Assembly (NCBI RefSeq): GCF_016428855.1
Contig: NZ_JAELTN010000010.1
Coordinates: 47,867 to 111,866 of the forward strand
DNA: 64,000 bases
Reading direction: 5' to 3'
Origin: Pedobacter sp. ASV28
GTDB taxonomy: Bacteria > Bacteroidota > Bacteroidia > Sphingobacteriales > Sphingobacteriaceae
The notes under the pieces were generated by a model, which did not search any database, was not told where the DNA came from, and was given only the letters and a program-made list of their open reading frames with translations. Position numbers and translations under genes: made by a program. This document shows positions 44,979 through 55,106 of the stretch, piece after piece. Positions within the stretch are counted from its first letter, which is position 1. Every line of letters begins with the position of its first letter.

Positions 44979-45313
44979 GGCGCAGGAGATAAAACAATAA
45001 AATTGGTGGAGGGGCGGCGAAGGTACCAAAAAGTAGCCAGAAAAAAAATGGCAAGCTATTTTTTTCCTTAAAAACTGGCTAAAAATGAAATTATTATCTC
45101 TTCCAATCTTCGGTACAGGTTAATGGTTATTATAGCGTGAAATTTAGACAGGTTTTTGGTCATGAACGCTATCCTATTAAATTCAACACTGATTACTTTA
45201 TAAAAGCCATAGTCCATTTAAAAACCATGATTTAAAGACAATAACACACGCATTAATTTATTTGTAAGTTAGCCTCAAAGCTTATATCTTTATATAAGTC
45301 ATAATCGTACATT
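44979..45313. other. Divergent intergenic region between the Hsp70-like gene and the porin operon
   Basis: This 335-bp region contains the porin promoter (45261-45292) and a 7-bp inverted repeat with distant arms (ATAGCGT at 45132-45138, ACGCTAT at 45166-45172). Nearer the Hsp70-like gene a TAGCCAG/CTGGCTA pair brackets A/T runs. No coding frame is supported. Confidence 0.5.
45261..45292 (+). promoter_or_regulatory. Promoter of the porin-DASS-sdhCAB operon
   Basis: TTTG (45261-45264) and TATCTTTA (45285-45292; 7 of 8 to TAnnTTTG) are separated by 20 bp, the spacing expected for the Bacteroidota primary sigma factor. The -7 box lies 21 bp before the porin ATG. Confidence 0.6.
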
Positions 45314-46462
45314 ATGAAAAACGCGCTTTCAATCTGTATTTATATATTTTTATTTTCCATTTCTGCCTTGGCGCAACAAAAAGATATTGCAGGACTAGAC
45401 AGGGATACGATTACCAACTACTCTACTTATAAACGATCTATTGGCTTTGCTGGTCTACTACAAACCAGGGCCTTAGCTTCTCTAAGCAAAGATGTAGATG
45501 TTAATGGCAAAAACTTCGATGCCTCATCTCCCAGCAAAATAACCAACACCTTTCTTTTAAAGCGGGCGCGTCTACAGGTAAAAGGAACGGTTAATGATCA
45601 CTTTTCTGCCAACCTGATGGTTAATTTCGCAGAATTCAATGCCAATCCCATTAATAAAGTATTGGAAAACGCCTACATCAAATATTCGCTAGGCAGACAT
45701 TTTAACTTGCAGGCAGGCCAGTTTAGGCCTTTTTTTGGCATTGAAGATGCCCTTCCGGTAGATATCATCAGAACCCTCGACTATTCAAACCAATATTATG
45801 CCTTTGGGGCCAGTGGGTGGCAGAGCTTCCAGGTGGGTGTTTCCGTATTTGGCGACCTCACCAAAGAGGATAATCTTCCTGTACGCTATTATGCGGGTAT
45901 ATATAATGGCAATAACAGAAACCAACTCACCGATAACGACAATTCAAAAAATGTTTATGGCCGATTAGAAACTAGCCCTACAAAAGATATAACCATTGGT
46001 ATCAATGCCGCATCTGGCAGTTTTGGAGCTGGCACAGGCAGTGCTTGGGGAAGCGATCTTTTAGGAAGGATTATACTGGCCGAAAAATGGAAGCTATTAT
46101 TGGGAGGTGAATACAAAACGGGTACTAATTTTGTTCTTTTTAACACCTATACCACTAAGCCTGAGCTGAGCATGGTGAAAATGCGTGGATTCTATATTTT
46201 TCCCATACTCCGTTATGAATATAAACGGCCCCGCGTTCGAGCCATTGAGTTTTCAACCCGGTATGAGTATTTTGATGAAAACTACAAATTGGACAGTAAC
46301 CCCAGACAGACCATCATTCCTAACCTCACTTTCATATTTGCTGATGATTTTTATGCCGCCCTGCAAGGCGGGGTGTCCATTGATCTATATAAAACAGATA
46401 TACCCTTAACTACTACTTATGCACGTAATTTAGGTTACCTTCAATTGCAAATCAGGTTTTAA
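45314..46462 (+). CDS. Outer-membrane porin of the phosphate-selective porin O/P type
   Basis: A 382-residue protein with a signal peptide (SISALAQ) and an all-beta body ending in an aromatic residue (LQLQIRF), the pattern of a 16-strand porin. Segments such as LLKRARLQVKGTVNDHFSANLMVNF and LQAGQFRPFFGIEDALPVD are typical of the OprP/OprO-like porins. In this operon it precedes a DASS-type dicarboxylate symporter and succinate dehydrogenase, so passage of dicarboxylates or other small anions is more likely than phosphate. It lies 30 bp upstream of the transporter gene. Confidence 0.87.
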   Translation: MKNALSICIYIFLFSISALAQQKDIAGLDRDTITNYSTYKRSIGFAGLLQTRALASLSKDVDVNGKNFDASSPSKITNTFLLKRARLQVKGTVNDHFSANLMVNFAEFNANPINKVLENAYIKYSLGRHFNLQAGQFRPFFGIEDALPVDIIRTLDYSNQYYAFGASGWQSFQVGVSVFGDLTKEDNLPVRYYAGIYNGNNRNQLTDNDNSKNVYGRLETSPTKDITIGINAASGSFGAGTGSAWGSDLLGRIILAEKWKLLLGGEYKTGTNFVLFNTYTTKPELSMVKMRGFYIFPILRYEYKRPRVRAIEFSTRYEYFDENYKLDSNPRQTIIPNLTFIFADDFYAALQGGVSIDLYKTDIPLTTTYARNLGYLQLQIRF

Positions 46463-46492
46463 TTACTATCCATTACAACTAAACTCTTTTTT

Positions 46493-47923
46493 ATGAAAGA
46501 AATCAATTTAAAATCACTGGTCATAACGGTTGTGGTTGGTTTAATTATCTGGTTTATTCCTGTGCCAGAGGGCGTAAAACCCAATGCATGGCATTTACTG
46601 GCCATTTTTACCGCCACCATTTTAGGAATTATATTAAAGGCTGCATCTATGGGTACCATGGCTATGTTAGGTATGACCGTATGTGCAGCCACCCAAGTGC
46701 TCGCTCCCGGCGATCCGGGCAAATCAATAGCCAATGCGCTAAGTGGTTTCGGCAATGCAACCATCTGGCTTATTGGTCTGGCATTTTTTATTGCCCGTGG
46801 TTTCATAAAAACTGGCTTGGGTACCAGACTGGCCTACAACTTTATACGTATTTTCGGAAAGAGCTCCCTCGGCCTAGCTTTTGGCCTAAATACAGCGGAT
46901 CTGATATTGGCTCCTGCTATACCCAGCAATACGGCAAGGGCAGGTGGAGTGATATTCCCCATCATGAAATCCATTGCGATTAATATGGGTTCTGAAAATG
47001 ACAAACCAGAAACCCATCGTAAAATAGGCGCTTTTCTAACTTTGAGCAGTTATAATGCTAACATGATTACCTCCGTCATTTTTCTTACGGCTACCGCCAG
47101 TAATCCCATGGCTCAAAAGTTCGCCAAAGACTTGGGTATAAACATCACTTGGAGCAGTTGGTTTATAGCCGCTGTAATACCTGGCTTGGTCTGTTTTTTA
47201 CTGGTTCCGCTGTTCTTATATAAATTCTATCCGCCCGAGCTAAAAAAAACGACCGAGGCACCCGCCATGGCTGCTCTAAAATTAAAGGAAATGGGGCCAA
47301 TAACTACACAGGAATGGCTAATGGTGGCTACATTTATCATCCTACTGGTGCTCTGGATATTCGGCAATCTGTTTGCCATTGATGCCACTACAGGTGCCTT
47401 AATTGGTTTATCCATTCTACTACTCTGCGGGGTATTGACCTGGGAAGATGTGAAATCGGAAAAGGGGGCATGGGATACCATTGTATGGTTTTCTTCCCTA
47501 GTGATGATGGGTTCCTACCTTAACTCCTTAGGTTTTATCGGTTGGTTTGGGCATTTGGTGGGAGCAAAAATGTCGCATTTAAGTTGGCAGATGGCTTTTC
47601 CCATTATCATTCTGGTCTATTCCTATTGCCATTACATGTTTGCCAGCGCCACCGCACAGGCCGCAGCCATGTATTCTGTATTTTTAGCAGTAGGCATATC
47701 GGTAGGTGTACCTGGTACCATGTTAGCTATATTTTTAGGTGCATGTGCTACATTGATGGGCTCATTAACCCATTATGGACATGGGCCTGCCCCTATCTTT
47801 TTTGGCAGCACGTACGTAGACATGAAAGATTGGTGGAAACATGGCTTTTTTATCAGCATCCTATTTTTATTGGTGTGGTTTGTAGTAGGTGGATTATGGT
47901 GGAAAGTAATCGGTTTATGGTAA
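46493..47923 (+). CDS. DASS-family dicarboxylate transporter (SLC13/CitT-like)
   Basis: A 476-residue inner-membrane protein with about 12-14 hydrophobic segments of the divalent anion:sodium symporter family (also called anion permease/ArsB-NhaD superfamily). The two Ser-Asn-Thr-type hairpin motifs are visible as PAIPSNTARAGGV (N-half) and the MFASATAQAAAMYSVF segment (C-half); the close match to the CitT/TtdT/SodiT1 branch suggests C4-dicarboxylates, tartrate or 2-oxoglutarate. Together with the upstream porin and the downstream sdhCAB genes it should feed succinate or a precursor to the quinone pool. Confidence 0.9.
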   Translation: MKEINLKSLVITVVVGLIIWFIPVPEGVKPNAWHLLAIFTATILGIILKAASMGTMAMLGMTVCAATQVLAPGDPGKSIANALSGFGNATIWLIGLAFFIARGFIKTGLGTRLAYNFIRIFGKSSLGLAFGLNTADLILAPAIPSNTARAGGVIFPIMKSIAINMGSENDKPETHRKIGAFLTLSSYNANMITSVIFLTATASNPMAQKFAKDLGINITWSSWFIAAVIPGLVCFLLVPLFLYKFYPPELKKTTEAPAMAALKLKEMGPITTQEWLMVATFIILLVLWIFGNLFAIDATTGALIGLSILLLCGVLTWEDVKSEKGAWDTIVWFSSLVMMGSYLNSLGFIGWFGHLVGAKMSHLSWQMAFPIIILVYSYCHYMFASATAQAAAMYSVFLAVGISVGVPGTMLAIFLGACATLMGSLTHYGHGPAPIFFGSTYVDMKDWWKHGFFISILFLLVWFVVGGLWWKVIGLW

Positions 47924-47968
47924 AGCTACAACCAACACATTTTTTGATAACCATATTCTCGTATCTCG

Positions 47969-48634
47969 ATGAAAACTACTACACTTCAACATAAATTATG
48001 GATGTCCGGCACAGGGCTTTTTCTGTGTTTCTTTCTAATTATCCATCTGTTGGGCAACTTGCAACTGTTCTTACCACCCGAACAGGCTAGAGAACAATTC
48101 AATTGGTATTCGCACTTACTATCAGGCAATATTATCATAAAGACCGTGTCCTATGTACTTTATATCTCCATTATTGGCCATACCATTTATGCCTTAATCA
48201 TTACGAGAAAAAATGCAGCAGCCAATGGAACTAAATACGCCTATGATAAACGTGGTACGGCCAGTGTGTGGTACAGTCGAAATATGGGCCTATTAGGCAC
48301 CATCATATTCATATTTCTGATCATCCATTTTAAGGATTTTTGGTACCAATACAAATTTACCGATCTGCCACTTGATGCTAAAGGCCATAAGGACCTCTAT
48401 ACCATTGTGACAAAGGCCTATCAGCAATTGTGGTATGTGTTGGTGTATGAAGTAGCCCTCCTCGCCTTAGGTTTCCATTTACTTCATGGTTTCTTTAGTG
48501 CAGCACGTACACTGGGTGTCTTTCACCCCAAATATGTGAGATGGGTGAAAACATTAGGATGGGTATACACGCTAGTGATTATCCTAGGATTTATGGCCAT
48601 GCCTATTTTCGTTTATTTAAATGGCTTATCATGA
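47969..48634 (+). CDS. sdhC: Succinate dehydrogenase/fumarate reductase cytochrome b subunit (B-type)
   Basis: A 221-residue membrane protein with five hydrophobic helices, the single-subunit di-heme anchor used by B-type succinate:quinone oxidoreductases of Bacteroidota, Epsilonproteobacteria and Bacillus. His residues in the helices ([38 protein letters not shown]) are candidate heme ligands. It passes electrons from the SdhA/B peripheral domain to menaquinone. Its stop codon overlaps the sdhA start by 4 bp (ATGA at 48631-48634), showing translational coupling. Confidence 0.93.
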   Translation: MKTTTLQHKLWMSGTGLFLCFFLIIHLLGNLQLFLPPEQAREQFNWYSHLLSGNIIIKTVSYVLYISIIGHTIYALIITRKNAAANGTKYAYDKRGTASVWYSRNMGLLGTIIFIFLIIHFKDFWYQYKFTDLPLDAKGHKDLYTIVTKAYQQLWYVLVYEVALLALGFHLLHGFFSAARTLGVFHPKYVRWVKTLGWVYTLVIILGFMAMPIFVYLNGLS

Positions 48635-50544
48635 AGTTAGATGCAAAAATTCCGGCAGGTGAGCTTGCCGAAAAATGGAGTAATTATAAAAAACATGCCA
48701 AGCTTGTTAATCCGGCCAACCGAAAAAAGCTCGATATCATTGTGATCGGCACCGGGCTTGCCGGGGCTTCGTGTGCAGCTTCACTAGCGGAACAAGGTTA
48801 TCACATCAAATCATTTTGTTTCCAAGATACCGCACGACGCGCACATTCAGTAGCTGCCCAAGGTGGAGTTAATGCTGCTAAGAACTACAAAAACGATGGC
48901 GACAGCGTATATCGGATGTTTTACGACACCATCAAAGGTGGTGATTTCCGATCTCGTGAAGCTAATGTTTATCGGCTCGCAGAATGTTCTGCAGCACTTA
49001 TTGACCAGGCTGTTGCCCAAGGCGTTCCTTTCGCCAGGGAATATGGTGGTTATCTTAATAATAGGTCTTTTGGCGGCGTACAGGTCTCGCGTACTTTTTA
49101 CGCACGTGGACAAACCGGGCAACAATTATTGTTAGGTGCCTATCAGGCCCTGATGCGGCAGGAAAGTTTGGGGAAGGTAAAAACCTATACCCGACACGAA
49201 ATGCTTGAATTGGTAGTTATTGATGGTAAAGCCAAAGGCATTATCGCCCGCGACCTGCTTACGGGGCAAATAGAACGTCATGCTGCAAATGCCGTGGTAC
49301 TGGCTACCGGCGGGTACGGAAAAGTATACTATTTATCTACATTGGCCATGGGCTGCAATAGTTCAGCCATATGGCGTGCCCATAAAAAAGGAGCTTTCAT
49401 GTCTGGCGTAAGCTGGATTCAATTTCACCCTACCTCTCTACCACAGTCGGGAGAGCACCAGTCTAAGCTGACCTTAATGTCTGAATCCCTACGTAATGAT
49501 GGCCGGATCTGGGTTCCTAAACAACCTGAAGATAAACGAATACTCAAAGATATTCCAGAAGAGGAACGGGATTATTACCTCGAACGTCGCTACCCGGCCT
49601 TTGGCAATCTATCGCCTAGGGACATTGCCTCTAGGGCGGCCAAAGAACGTATCGATGCCGGCTGTGGTGTTGGCCCAATGAGAAATGCAGTCTGCCTTGA
49701 TTTTTCAAAAGCAATTAAAGAGCAGGGAAAAGACAAGATCAAGGAAAAGTATAGCAACCTGTTTACCATGTATGAAAAAATAACAGGAATCAATGCCTAT
49801 GAACAGCCCATGCTCATTTCACCGGCAGCACATTTTACCATGGGCGGATTGTGGGTTGATTATCAGTTGATGAGCACCATTCCTGGCCTTTTTGCCCTAG
49901 GAGAGGCTAATTTTGCAGATCATGGTGCTAACAGACTGGGTGCTAATTCATTATTACAGGCGTGTGTGGATGGTTATTTTATTGCGCCTTATACCATTCC
50001 CAATTACCTGGCAGATGAATTAAAGGCAGAAAAAATAACAACTGAGCATGTTGCTTTTATAGATGCAGAAAATGCCGTGAGGACGCAATTAGCCTTATTT
50101 TTAAAAATAAATGGGCATCTTTCTCCTGATTATTACCACAAAACATTGGGCAAGTTATTGTATGACAAATGTGGACTGTCACGTAGTAGAGAAAGTTTGG
50201 AAACTGCCATCATAGAAATTAAACAATTAAGAGAATCGTTTTACAGGGATCTTAAAATAACAGGCGATGACAAAGTGAACAGTGAGCTAGAGAAGGCTGG
50301 AAGAGTAGCTGATTATTTAGAGCTTGGTGAATTGATGTGCTATGACGCACTGACCAGGGAAGAATCATGTGGCGCCCACTTTAGGGAGGAATACCAGACC
50401 GCTGATGGTGAAGCCCTGCGCAATGACCAAGATTTTTGTTTTGTATCCGCCTGGGAATGGAAAGGGAACAACCTGGAACATGAGCTCCACAAAGAGCCAT
50501 TGGTATTTGAAAATGTTGAACTTACGGTTCGGAGTTACAAATAA
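48631..50544 (+). CDS. sdhA: Succinate dehydrogenase/fumarate reductase flavoprotein subunit
   Basis: A 637-residue FAD enzyme starting at the ATG at 48631, which overlaps the sdhC stop by 4 bp; an upstream in-frame ATG at 48541 lies inside sdhC and is not used. It has the dinucleotide motif [13 protein letters not shown] (39-51), covalent-FAD His72 in [11 protein letters not shown], the active-site segment [10 protein letters not shown] and the closing [21 protein letters not shown] motif. It oxidises succinate to fumarate (or the reverse) at the cytoplasmic face of the membrane. The neighbours are sdhC and, 21 bp on, sdhB. Confidence 0.95.
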   Translation: MKLDAKIPAGELAEKWSNYKKHAKLVNPANRKKLDIIVIGTGLAGASCAASLAEQGYHIKSFCFQDTARRAHSVAAQGGVNAAKNYKNDGDSVYRMFYDTIKGGDFRSREANVYRLAECSAALIDQAVAQGVPFAREYGGYLNNRSFGGVQVSRTFYARGQTGQQLLLGAYQALMRQESLGKVKTYTRHEMLELVVIDGKAKGIIARDLLTGQIERHAANAVVLATGGYGKVYYLSTLAMGCNSSAIWRAHKKGAFMSGVSWIQFHPTSLPQSGEHQSKLTLMSESLRNDGRIWVPKQPEDKRILKDIPEEERDYYLERRYPAFGNLSPRDIASRAAKERIDAGCGVGPMRNAVCLDFSKAIKEQGKDKIKEKYSNLFTMYEKITGINAYEQPMLISPAAHFTMGGLWVDYQLMSTIPGLFALGEANFADHGANRLGANSLLQACVDGYFIAPYTIPNYLADELKAEKITTEHVAFIDAENAVRTQLALFLKINGHLSPDYYHKTLGKLLYDKCGLSRSRESLETAIIEIKQLRESFYRDLKITGDDKVNSELEKAGRVADYLELGELMCYDALTREESCGAHFREEYQTADGEALRNDQDFCFVSAWEWKGNNLEHELHKEPLVFENVELTVRSYK

Positions 50545-50565
50545 TTTACATTTAAATCTATTCAC

Positions 50566-51312
50566 ATGAAATTGAGTTTAAAGATTTGGCGGCAGGAAAG
50601 TTTTGATGCTAAAGGATCAATGATCAGTTACCAATTGGACAAGGTATCGTCGGATATGTCATTTTTGGAAATGTTGGACCTACTTAACGAGGAGCTCGTT
50701 CAAAAAGGAGAACGCGTCATCGAATTTGATCACGACTGCCGAGAAGGCATTTGCGGGCAATGCGGCATAATGATCAATGGCCGGGCACATGGTCCCTTAT
50801 CTAATACGACTACCTGTCAACTACATATGCGTAGCTTCAAAGACGGCGACACCATTTATATCGAACCATTTAGGGCAGAGGCATTTCCCATTATACGCGA
50901 CCTAAAAATAGATCGTAAAGCATTTGACCATATCATACAAGCTGGAGGATATATTAGCACATCAACAGGACAGCCTCCAGAAGCCAATAGCATCCTAATC
51001 TCGCACGATAACACAGAAGCAGCATTTGATGCTGCTGCCTGCATTGGCTGTGGTGCCTGCGTGGCGACCTGCAAGAACTCAAGTGCTGCGCTATTTACTT
51101 CGGCAAAGATTACCCACTTGGCCTTATTGCCACAAGGTAAACTAGAAGCTGCCCAACGTGTAATCAACATGGTCGATCAGATGGATACCGAAGGTTTTGG
51201 CCATTGCTCCAATACCGAGGCCTGCGAAGTGGAGTGCCCACAAGATATAGCCGTACTACATATTGCACGTATGAATTACGAGTACAATAAAGCACTGGTA
51301 TTTAAGCCATAG
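50566..51312 (+). CDS. sdhB: Succinate dehydrogenase/fumarate reductase iron-sulfur subunit
   Basis: A 248-residue subunit with all cluster ligands: [2Fe-2S] Cys58, Cys63, Cys66, Cys84 ([11 protein letters not shown] … TTCQLH), [4Fe-4S] Cys159, Cys162, Cys165 ([11 protein letters not shown]) and [3Fe-4S] Cys169, Cys214, Cys220 with Cys224 closing the second ferredoxin pattern ([12 protein letters not shown]). It transfers electrons from SdhA to the di-heme SdhC. It is the last gene of the operon and converges on a TonB-dependent receptor gene only 22 bp away; no clear hairpin is seen in that gap. Confidence 0.95.
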   Translation: MKLSLKIWRQESFDAKGSMISYQLDKVSSDMSFLEMLDLLNEELVQKGERVIEFDHDCREGICGQCGIMINGRAHGPLSNTTTCQLHMRSFKDGDTIYIEPFRAEAFPIIRDLKIDRKAFDHIIQAGGYISTSTGQPPEANSILISHDNTEAAFDAAACIGCGACVATCKNSSAALFTSAKITHLALLPQGKLEAAQRVINMVDQMDTEGFGHCSNTEACEVECPQDIAVLHIARMNYEYNKALVFKP

Positions 51313-51334
51313 CACCGAATTTATCTTGGCTATT

Positions 51335-54022
51335 TTACTTGATCCTTCCATTTTCATTTTCAAGGGCAGAACTCCTATTTCTTGGCCCTTTAGCATTACC
51401 TGCCGCAAATCTATAACTAAAATTAAGCTTCACCTGACGGGTTTCAAAATAGCTGTAATTATGAACATAAAGTCCATCTATACGCTGTACCGAACTGGCC
51501 TTGCTTCCTTTATAGATATCACTAAAAACAAGTCTTAAAGTAGCTTTTTTGTCCATAAAATTATGCTGCAGGCCTATATCTACCTGACTGGTTGCCTTGG
51601 CAAACTGATTGGCACCAGCTAATCGTTTCGAATTATAGAAACCTACTATTTCTGCTGTTAACTGATATGGCAATTTAAAAGATTGTTGCAGGTTCATTCT
51701 ACCTGCCACTTGTTTTAGATTTAATTTTCTTCCTCCTCCAAAGTCGATATCATTATGAAGTCCAAAAAAAGTTCCATTGAATGTGATGTTCCACCACTTA
51801 TAAGGACTAAGCATTTGGGTTAATGTTAGTGCCAAATGCTGTTGTGTTCCAAGATTACGGGGAACCATCACAATCTTAGTATCATCAACTACATCTGTTA
51901 CTTCTACACTGAATTTATCTGTATAAGTATAACCAAGGCCAATTATGGTTGAACTTTTATACACATACTGCAAAAGCAGGCGATGACTAAGTTGAGGGGT
52001 TAAGAAAGGATTTCCTTGCCAATAAGAAAGTTCATCTAACAAATAAATAAACGGGTTAAGATTTTGATACGCCGGTCTGTCAATCCTCCGTGAATAACTC
52101 AATGAAAAGTTATGCGCTACCGATGGCTTTATGGTGGCAGATAGAAAAGGAAACCAATTGGTGTAATTTCGCTCTGTAGCGTTTACGTTACCTGCTACAC
52201 TGGAAATCTCATCTAGTTTACCATTTGAAGAGGTGTTTTCTACCCTTAAACCAGCTTGCAGCTGCCATTTACCAAAAGTCTTCTGATAGTTAACATAGGC
52301 ATTTGCAATTTCCTCACGATAAACAAACCTGTTCGATCTATCAGGGTCAATAATTTCACCTTCAGTTTTTATCTCTAGAAACTTTGAATCATTATCTGCC
52401 GATACCGATGAGTATTTAGCTCCAGTTTCCAGTTTACCTTTCCAGAGGTTTGTGGTATAATCTACTTTTATAGCTCTTAAACCTATATCTATAGCATTTA
52501 CAGAGCGGTAAAGGTTATCACTTAAAATGACATGATCAGCAGTAGTATACTTGTTAGACTGCAGGTTGCCAGAGCCTTTTGTAAAATCGCCATAGTCTGC
52601 ATCAACATTAACCACTCTTCCCAATGTATCTTCATATTTGTAGTTCAAGTTAACGTTGTAACGTTGGGTCTTTTGATAATAATAATCGTTAATGGCCGTA
52701 AGTGTCTGGTCTACATTATTGGTTTGAGCAAGGCCAATATCGGTTCTGGTATCCGTTATTCCTCCTCCAAAAATGAAATTACCATTTAACAATATGCCTA
52801 TGGTATGGTTTTTATCAATAGCAAAATCGGCACCTAACCTTGAGCCCATTTTTTTGCGTTTGTCTATATCATCGGTAAAACTGTTATAGAACTTACTTTC
52901 CTGCATTCGGTCGGCACCATACAAATAGGAGTAATAACCTATAAAATGACTGTAATTCCCAAAAATATTGAGTCTATTTTTTCTAAAATTCAAAGATAAG
53001 TCTTGATTATTCCTAAGGTATACGCCGTAGCTGAGACCAGTAGTAAAAGCAGCATTGAAGCCCTGAACAACGGACTTCAAGGTTCTTACATTAATGATTC
53101 CCGCTGTACCCGAAGCATCATATTTTGCACTTGGACTGTTAATGATTTCTATCGATTTAATATCTGAGGAGGACATAGACTTCAGCAATTCCGCAACCTC
53201 TCTATTGGAGAGATAAGTTTGCTTGCCATCAATCAACACCGCAGCTCCAGCTTTACCATTAAGCGAAATGTTATGGTCTGTTCCTACACTTACTCCCGGA
53301 GCCCTGCCTAACAATTCAAGTGCATTTGTTCCTTGTGCACTGATACTTCTAGAAACGTTAAAGACAATGTTACCGCCTTCCATTTCGATAATTTTCTGAT
53401 TTCCGGCAATATTTACTTCTTTCAATTTTTTTGCCTTCGGATCAAGCTTGAGCTTTCCAAATTCTTTTAATCTAAGCTCATTTTCCCCATAGAAAAAGTT
53501 AACCGTCAGCCCTTCATAACCAAGAGATGAGATCTTCAGCACGTAAGCTTTTTTATCTCTGAGTGTATGAAAAAAACGAAACTCGCCATGTTCGCTGCCA
53601 ATGGCTCCATTTACCTGACTCCCATCTTCCAAAAGTGAAATTGTTACAAATGGCACAGCAAGCCCCTCTGGATTGACTACTCTTCCAGACAATACGGCCC
53701 TAGGTATTCCCATCTCTTCTTTTTGCAGGATTCTTCCAATGACGATCAGGTTTTCAGCTAGCAACTGATAGGAAAGCCGTTTGCTCAAAAGTAGGCTGTC
53801 CAACACTTTGGAAACTGGCAAACGGGAAGTATGGATTGAAACCAATATCGTATCTGCAACCACTTCGTCACTGTAGATAATGTTATACCCACATTGTTTT
53901 TTAATTTGATCAAATAATAAGCCAATAGGCTGTTGGTAGAGGTTTACCGTTAATTTTCGATCTTGCCCATAAATAGCAAGACAGTTAAACGCCAATATGG
54001 CCAATAATATAATTTTCCTCAT
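51335..54022 (-). CDS. FecA-like TonB-dependent outer-membrane receptor with STN domain
   Basis: An 895-residue outer-membrane protein: signal peptide (to about residue 20), STN domain (about 24-96, LFDQIKKQCGYNIIYSDEVV), carboxypeptidase-regulatory-like domain (about 112-195), plug (about 215-310, LELLGRAPGVSVGTDHNISLNGKAG; DIKSIEIINSPSAKYDASG) and a barrel of the 'outer membrane beta-barrel family' type that ends with a charged tail (ALENENGRIK), not the usual aromatic residue. It lies 2 bp downstream of a FecR gene and near an ECF sigma gene, so it is the sensor of a transmembrane signalling set. It has no SusD partner, so the ligand is probably not a Sus-type glycan; it could be a siderophore, peptide or other scarce nutrient. 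Confidence 0.88.
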   Translation of the reverse strand: MRKIILLAILAFNCLAIYGQDRKLTVNLYQQPIGLLFDQIKKQCGYNIIYSDEVVADTILVSIHTSRLPVSKVLDSLLLSKRLSYQLLAENLIVIGRILQKEEMGIPRAVLSGRVVNPEGLAVPFVTISLLEDGSQVNGAIGSEHGEFRFFHTLRDKKAYVLKISSLGYEGLTVNFFYGENELRLKEFGKLKLDPKAKKLKEVNIAGNQKIIEMEGGNIVFNVSRSISAQGTNALELLGRAPGVSVGTDHNISLNGKAGAAVLIDGKQTYLSNREVAELLKSMSSSDIKSIEIINSPSAKYDASGTAGIINVRTLKSVVQGFNAAFTTGLSYGVYLRNNQDLSLNFRKNRLNIFGNYSHFIGYYSYLYGADRMQESKFYNSFTDDIDKRKKMGSRLGADFAIDKNHTIGILLNGNFIFGGGITDTRTDIGLAQTNNVDQTLTAINDYYYQKTQRYNVNLNYKYEDTLGRVVNVDADYGDFTKGSGNLQSNKYTTADHVILSDNLYRSVNAIDIGLRAIKVDYTTNLWKGKLETGAKYSSVSADNDSKFLEIKTEGEIIDPDRSNRFVYREEIANAYVNYQKTFGKWQLQAGLRVENTSSNGKLDEISSVAGNVNATERNYTNWFPFLSATIKPSVAHNFSLSYSRRIDRPAYQNLNPFIYLLDELSYWQGNPFLTPQLSHRLLLQYVYKSSTIIGLGYTYTDKFSVEVTDVVDDTKIVMVPRNLGTQQHLALTLTQMLSPYKWWNITFNGTFFGLHNDIDFGGGRKLNLKQVAGRMNLQQSFKLPYQLTAEIVGFYNSKRLAGANQFAKATSQVDIGLQHNFMDKKATLRLVFSDIYKGSKASSVQRIDGLYVHNYSYFETRQVKLNFSYRFAAGNAKGPRNRSSALENENGRIK

Positions 54023-54024
54023 CC

Positions 54025-55050
54025 TTAGTCTTTGATCACTACCAACCTATCGTTGATGGTATAAGTTAACGGATAGGAAAGTTTTAGAGCGGCCAAGGCC
54101 TGATGTAGGGTCTCATTAATAAAAGTTCCACTAAAGCGCTTATCTTTTAGTCGTTCGCTCTGTATCTCTATCTTGATCTCGTATTTTTTTTCCATTCGAA
54201 CAACCAAATTTTCTAGTTTTTCCTTATTGAAGATCAGCGTATCTGAAACCCATTTTGTATCCTTTAATAGCATACTCGGTTCCACCAATTTCACCAAAAA
54301 TTTATTTTGATCTCCATTTGAAGGATTATTGGAAAAAACAAGTTTTTCATTGGGCCTGAGCAACACCTTATGCTGCTTATCCAATTTATCGGTTACCTCA
54401 ATTGATCCCCTGATCAGTGCTACCTGTATTTCAGCATTTTCTTTATGGGCATTAACATTAAAGGCAGTGCCTTTCACTTCAATATCGATATTTCCCGCAT
54501 GGATGAATAATGGAATGTCCTTATTTTTAACCACATCAAAATAAGCTTCGCCCTCCAAAAATATTTCACGTCTGTGCCTACCAAAAGCACTATTATAGCT
54601 GATGGTCGATTTTTTGTTTAACCAAATTCTGGTACCATCATCTAATATCCTGAAAGTCTTTCGCGTGGTGGCAGTCATCATAATGGATCCTTCCTCAGCA
54701 TAGCGGTTTAACAAATGATAACCCAACCAACTGATTCCCGTTAAAAGTATAAGTACTGCCGCCACCTTGAGCAAAGCTGCGTAAACACTGGATTTATTTG
54801 CCTTTGAATGATCGTAACGTTCTTGAAAACCCCGTTCTTCAGCGGCCTCAATTTTTTCCCAGATTTGGTTAAGCTGATCTATTTTGGGTTCGATCGTTTT
54901 GTGGTGCTGAAAATAGTGGCCAAGTTCAGTAGCCAGCAATTGATACTCTTCATTATTTTCAATGGCCTTGGCCAAGGCTTCACTATCAGCACTGGAAATC
55001 TCTCCAGAGAGTTTACCAGATAGTAATGCTAAGAATTTTTCTTTATTCAT
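54025..55050 (-). CDS. FecR-family anti-sigma factor
   Basis: A 341-residue single-pass protein: cytoplasmic N-terminus, membrane helix at about 93-110 (LLKVAAVLILLTGISWLG), FecR domain (about 120-235, ILDDGTRIWLNKKSTISYNSAFG; LEGEAYFDVVKN) and a C-terminal DUF4974 region (about 270-341, LIFNKEKLENLVVRMEKKYEIKI). It should link the STN domain of the receptor encoded 2 bp downstream to the sigma factor encoded 56 bp upstream. It is paralogous to the FecR at 41802 but belongs to a different circuit. Confidence 0.94.
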   Translation of the reverse strand: MNKEKFLALLSGKLSGEISSADSEALAKAIENNEEYQLLATELGHYFQHHKTIEPKIDQLNQIWEKIEAAEERGFQERYDHSKANKSSVYAALLKVAAVLILLTGISWLGYHLLNRYAEEGSIMMTATTRKTFRILDDGTRIWLNKKSTISYNSAFGRHRREIFLEGEAYFDVVKNKDIPLFIHAGNIDIEVKGTAFNVNAHKENAEIQVALIRGSIEVTDKLDKQHKVLLRPNEKLVFSNNPSNGDQNKFLVKLVEPSMLLKDTKWVSDTLIFNKEKLENLVVRMEKKYEIKIEIQSERLKDKRFSGTFINETLHQALAALKLSYPLTYTINDRLVVIKD

Positions 55051-55106
55051 TATTCAAGGCTTATGGTTTAAAGACCCCAGGTTTTAAAGAATTACTCATC
55101 GTACGC

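Noticed and set aside
44979..45029. 17-codon extension of the Hsp70-like protein
   Set aside because: The family begins directly before GIDFGTTNS; the extension (MVPSPPLHQF…) is not conserved-looking.
46588..46983. 131-codon forward frame within the transporter gene
   Set aside because: It is a shifted frame of the DASS transporter; the Cys/Tyr/His-rich peptide is typical of out-of-frame reading.
48541..48630. Upstream start of the flavoprotein subunit
   Set aside because: It lies inside sdhC in another frame; the ATGA overlap at 48631 is the normal coupled start.
51313..51334. Bidirectional terminator between sdhB and the receptor gene
   Set aside because: The 22-bp gap has no stem with a U-run; termination may lie within the coding regions.
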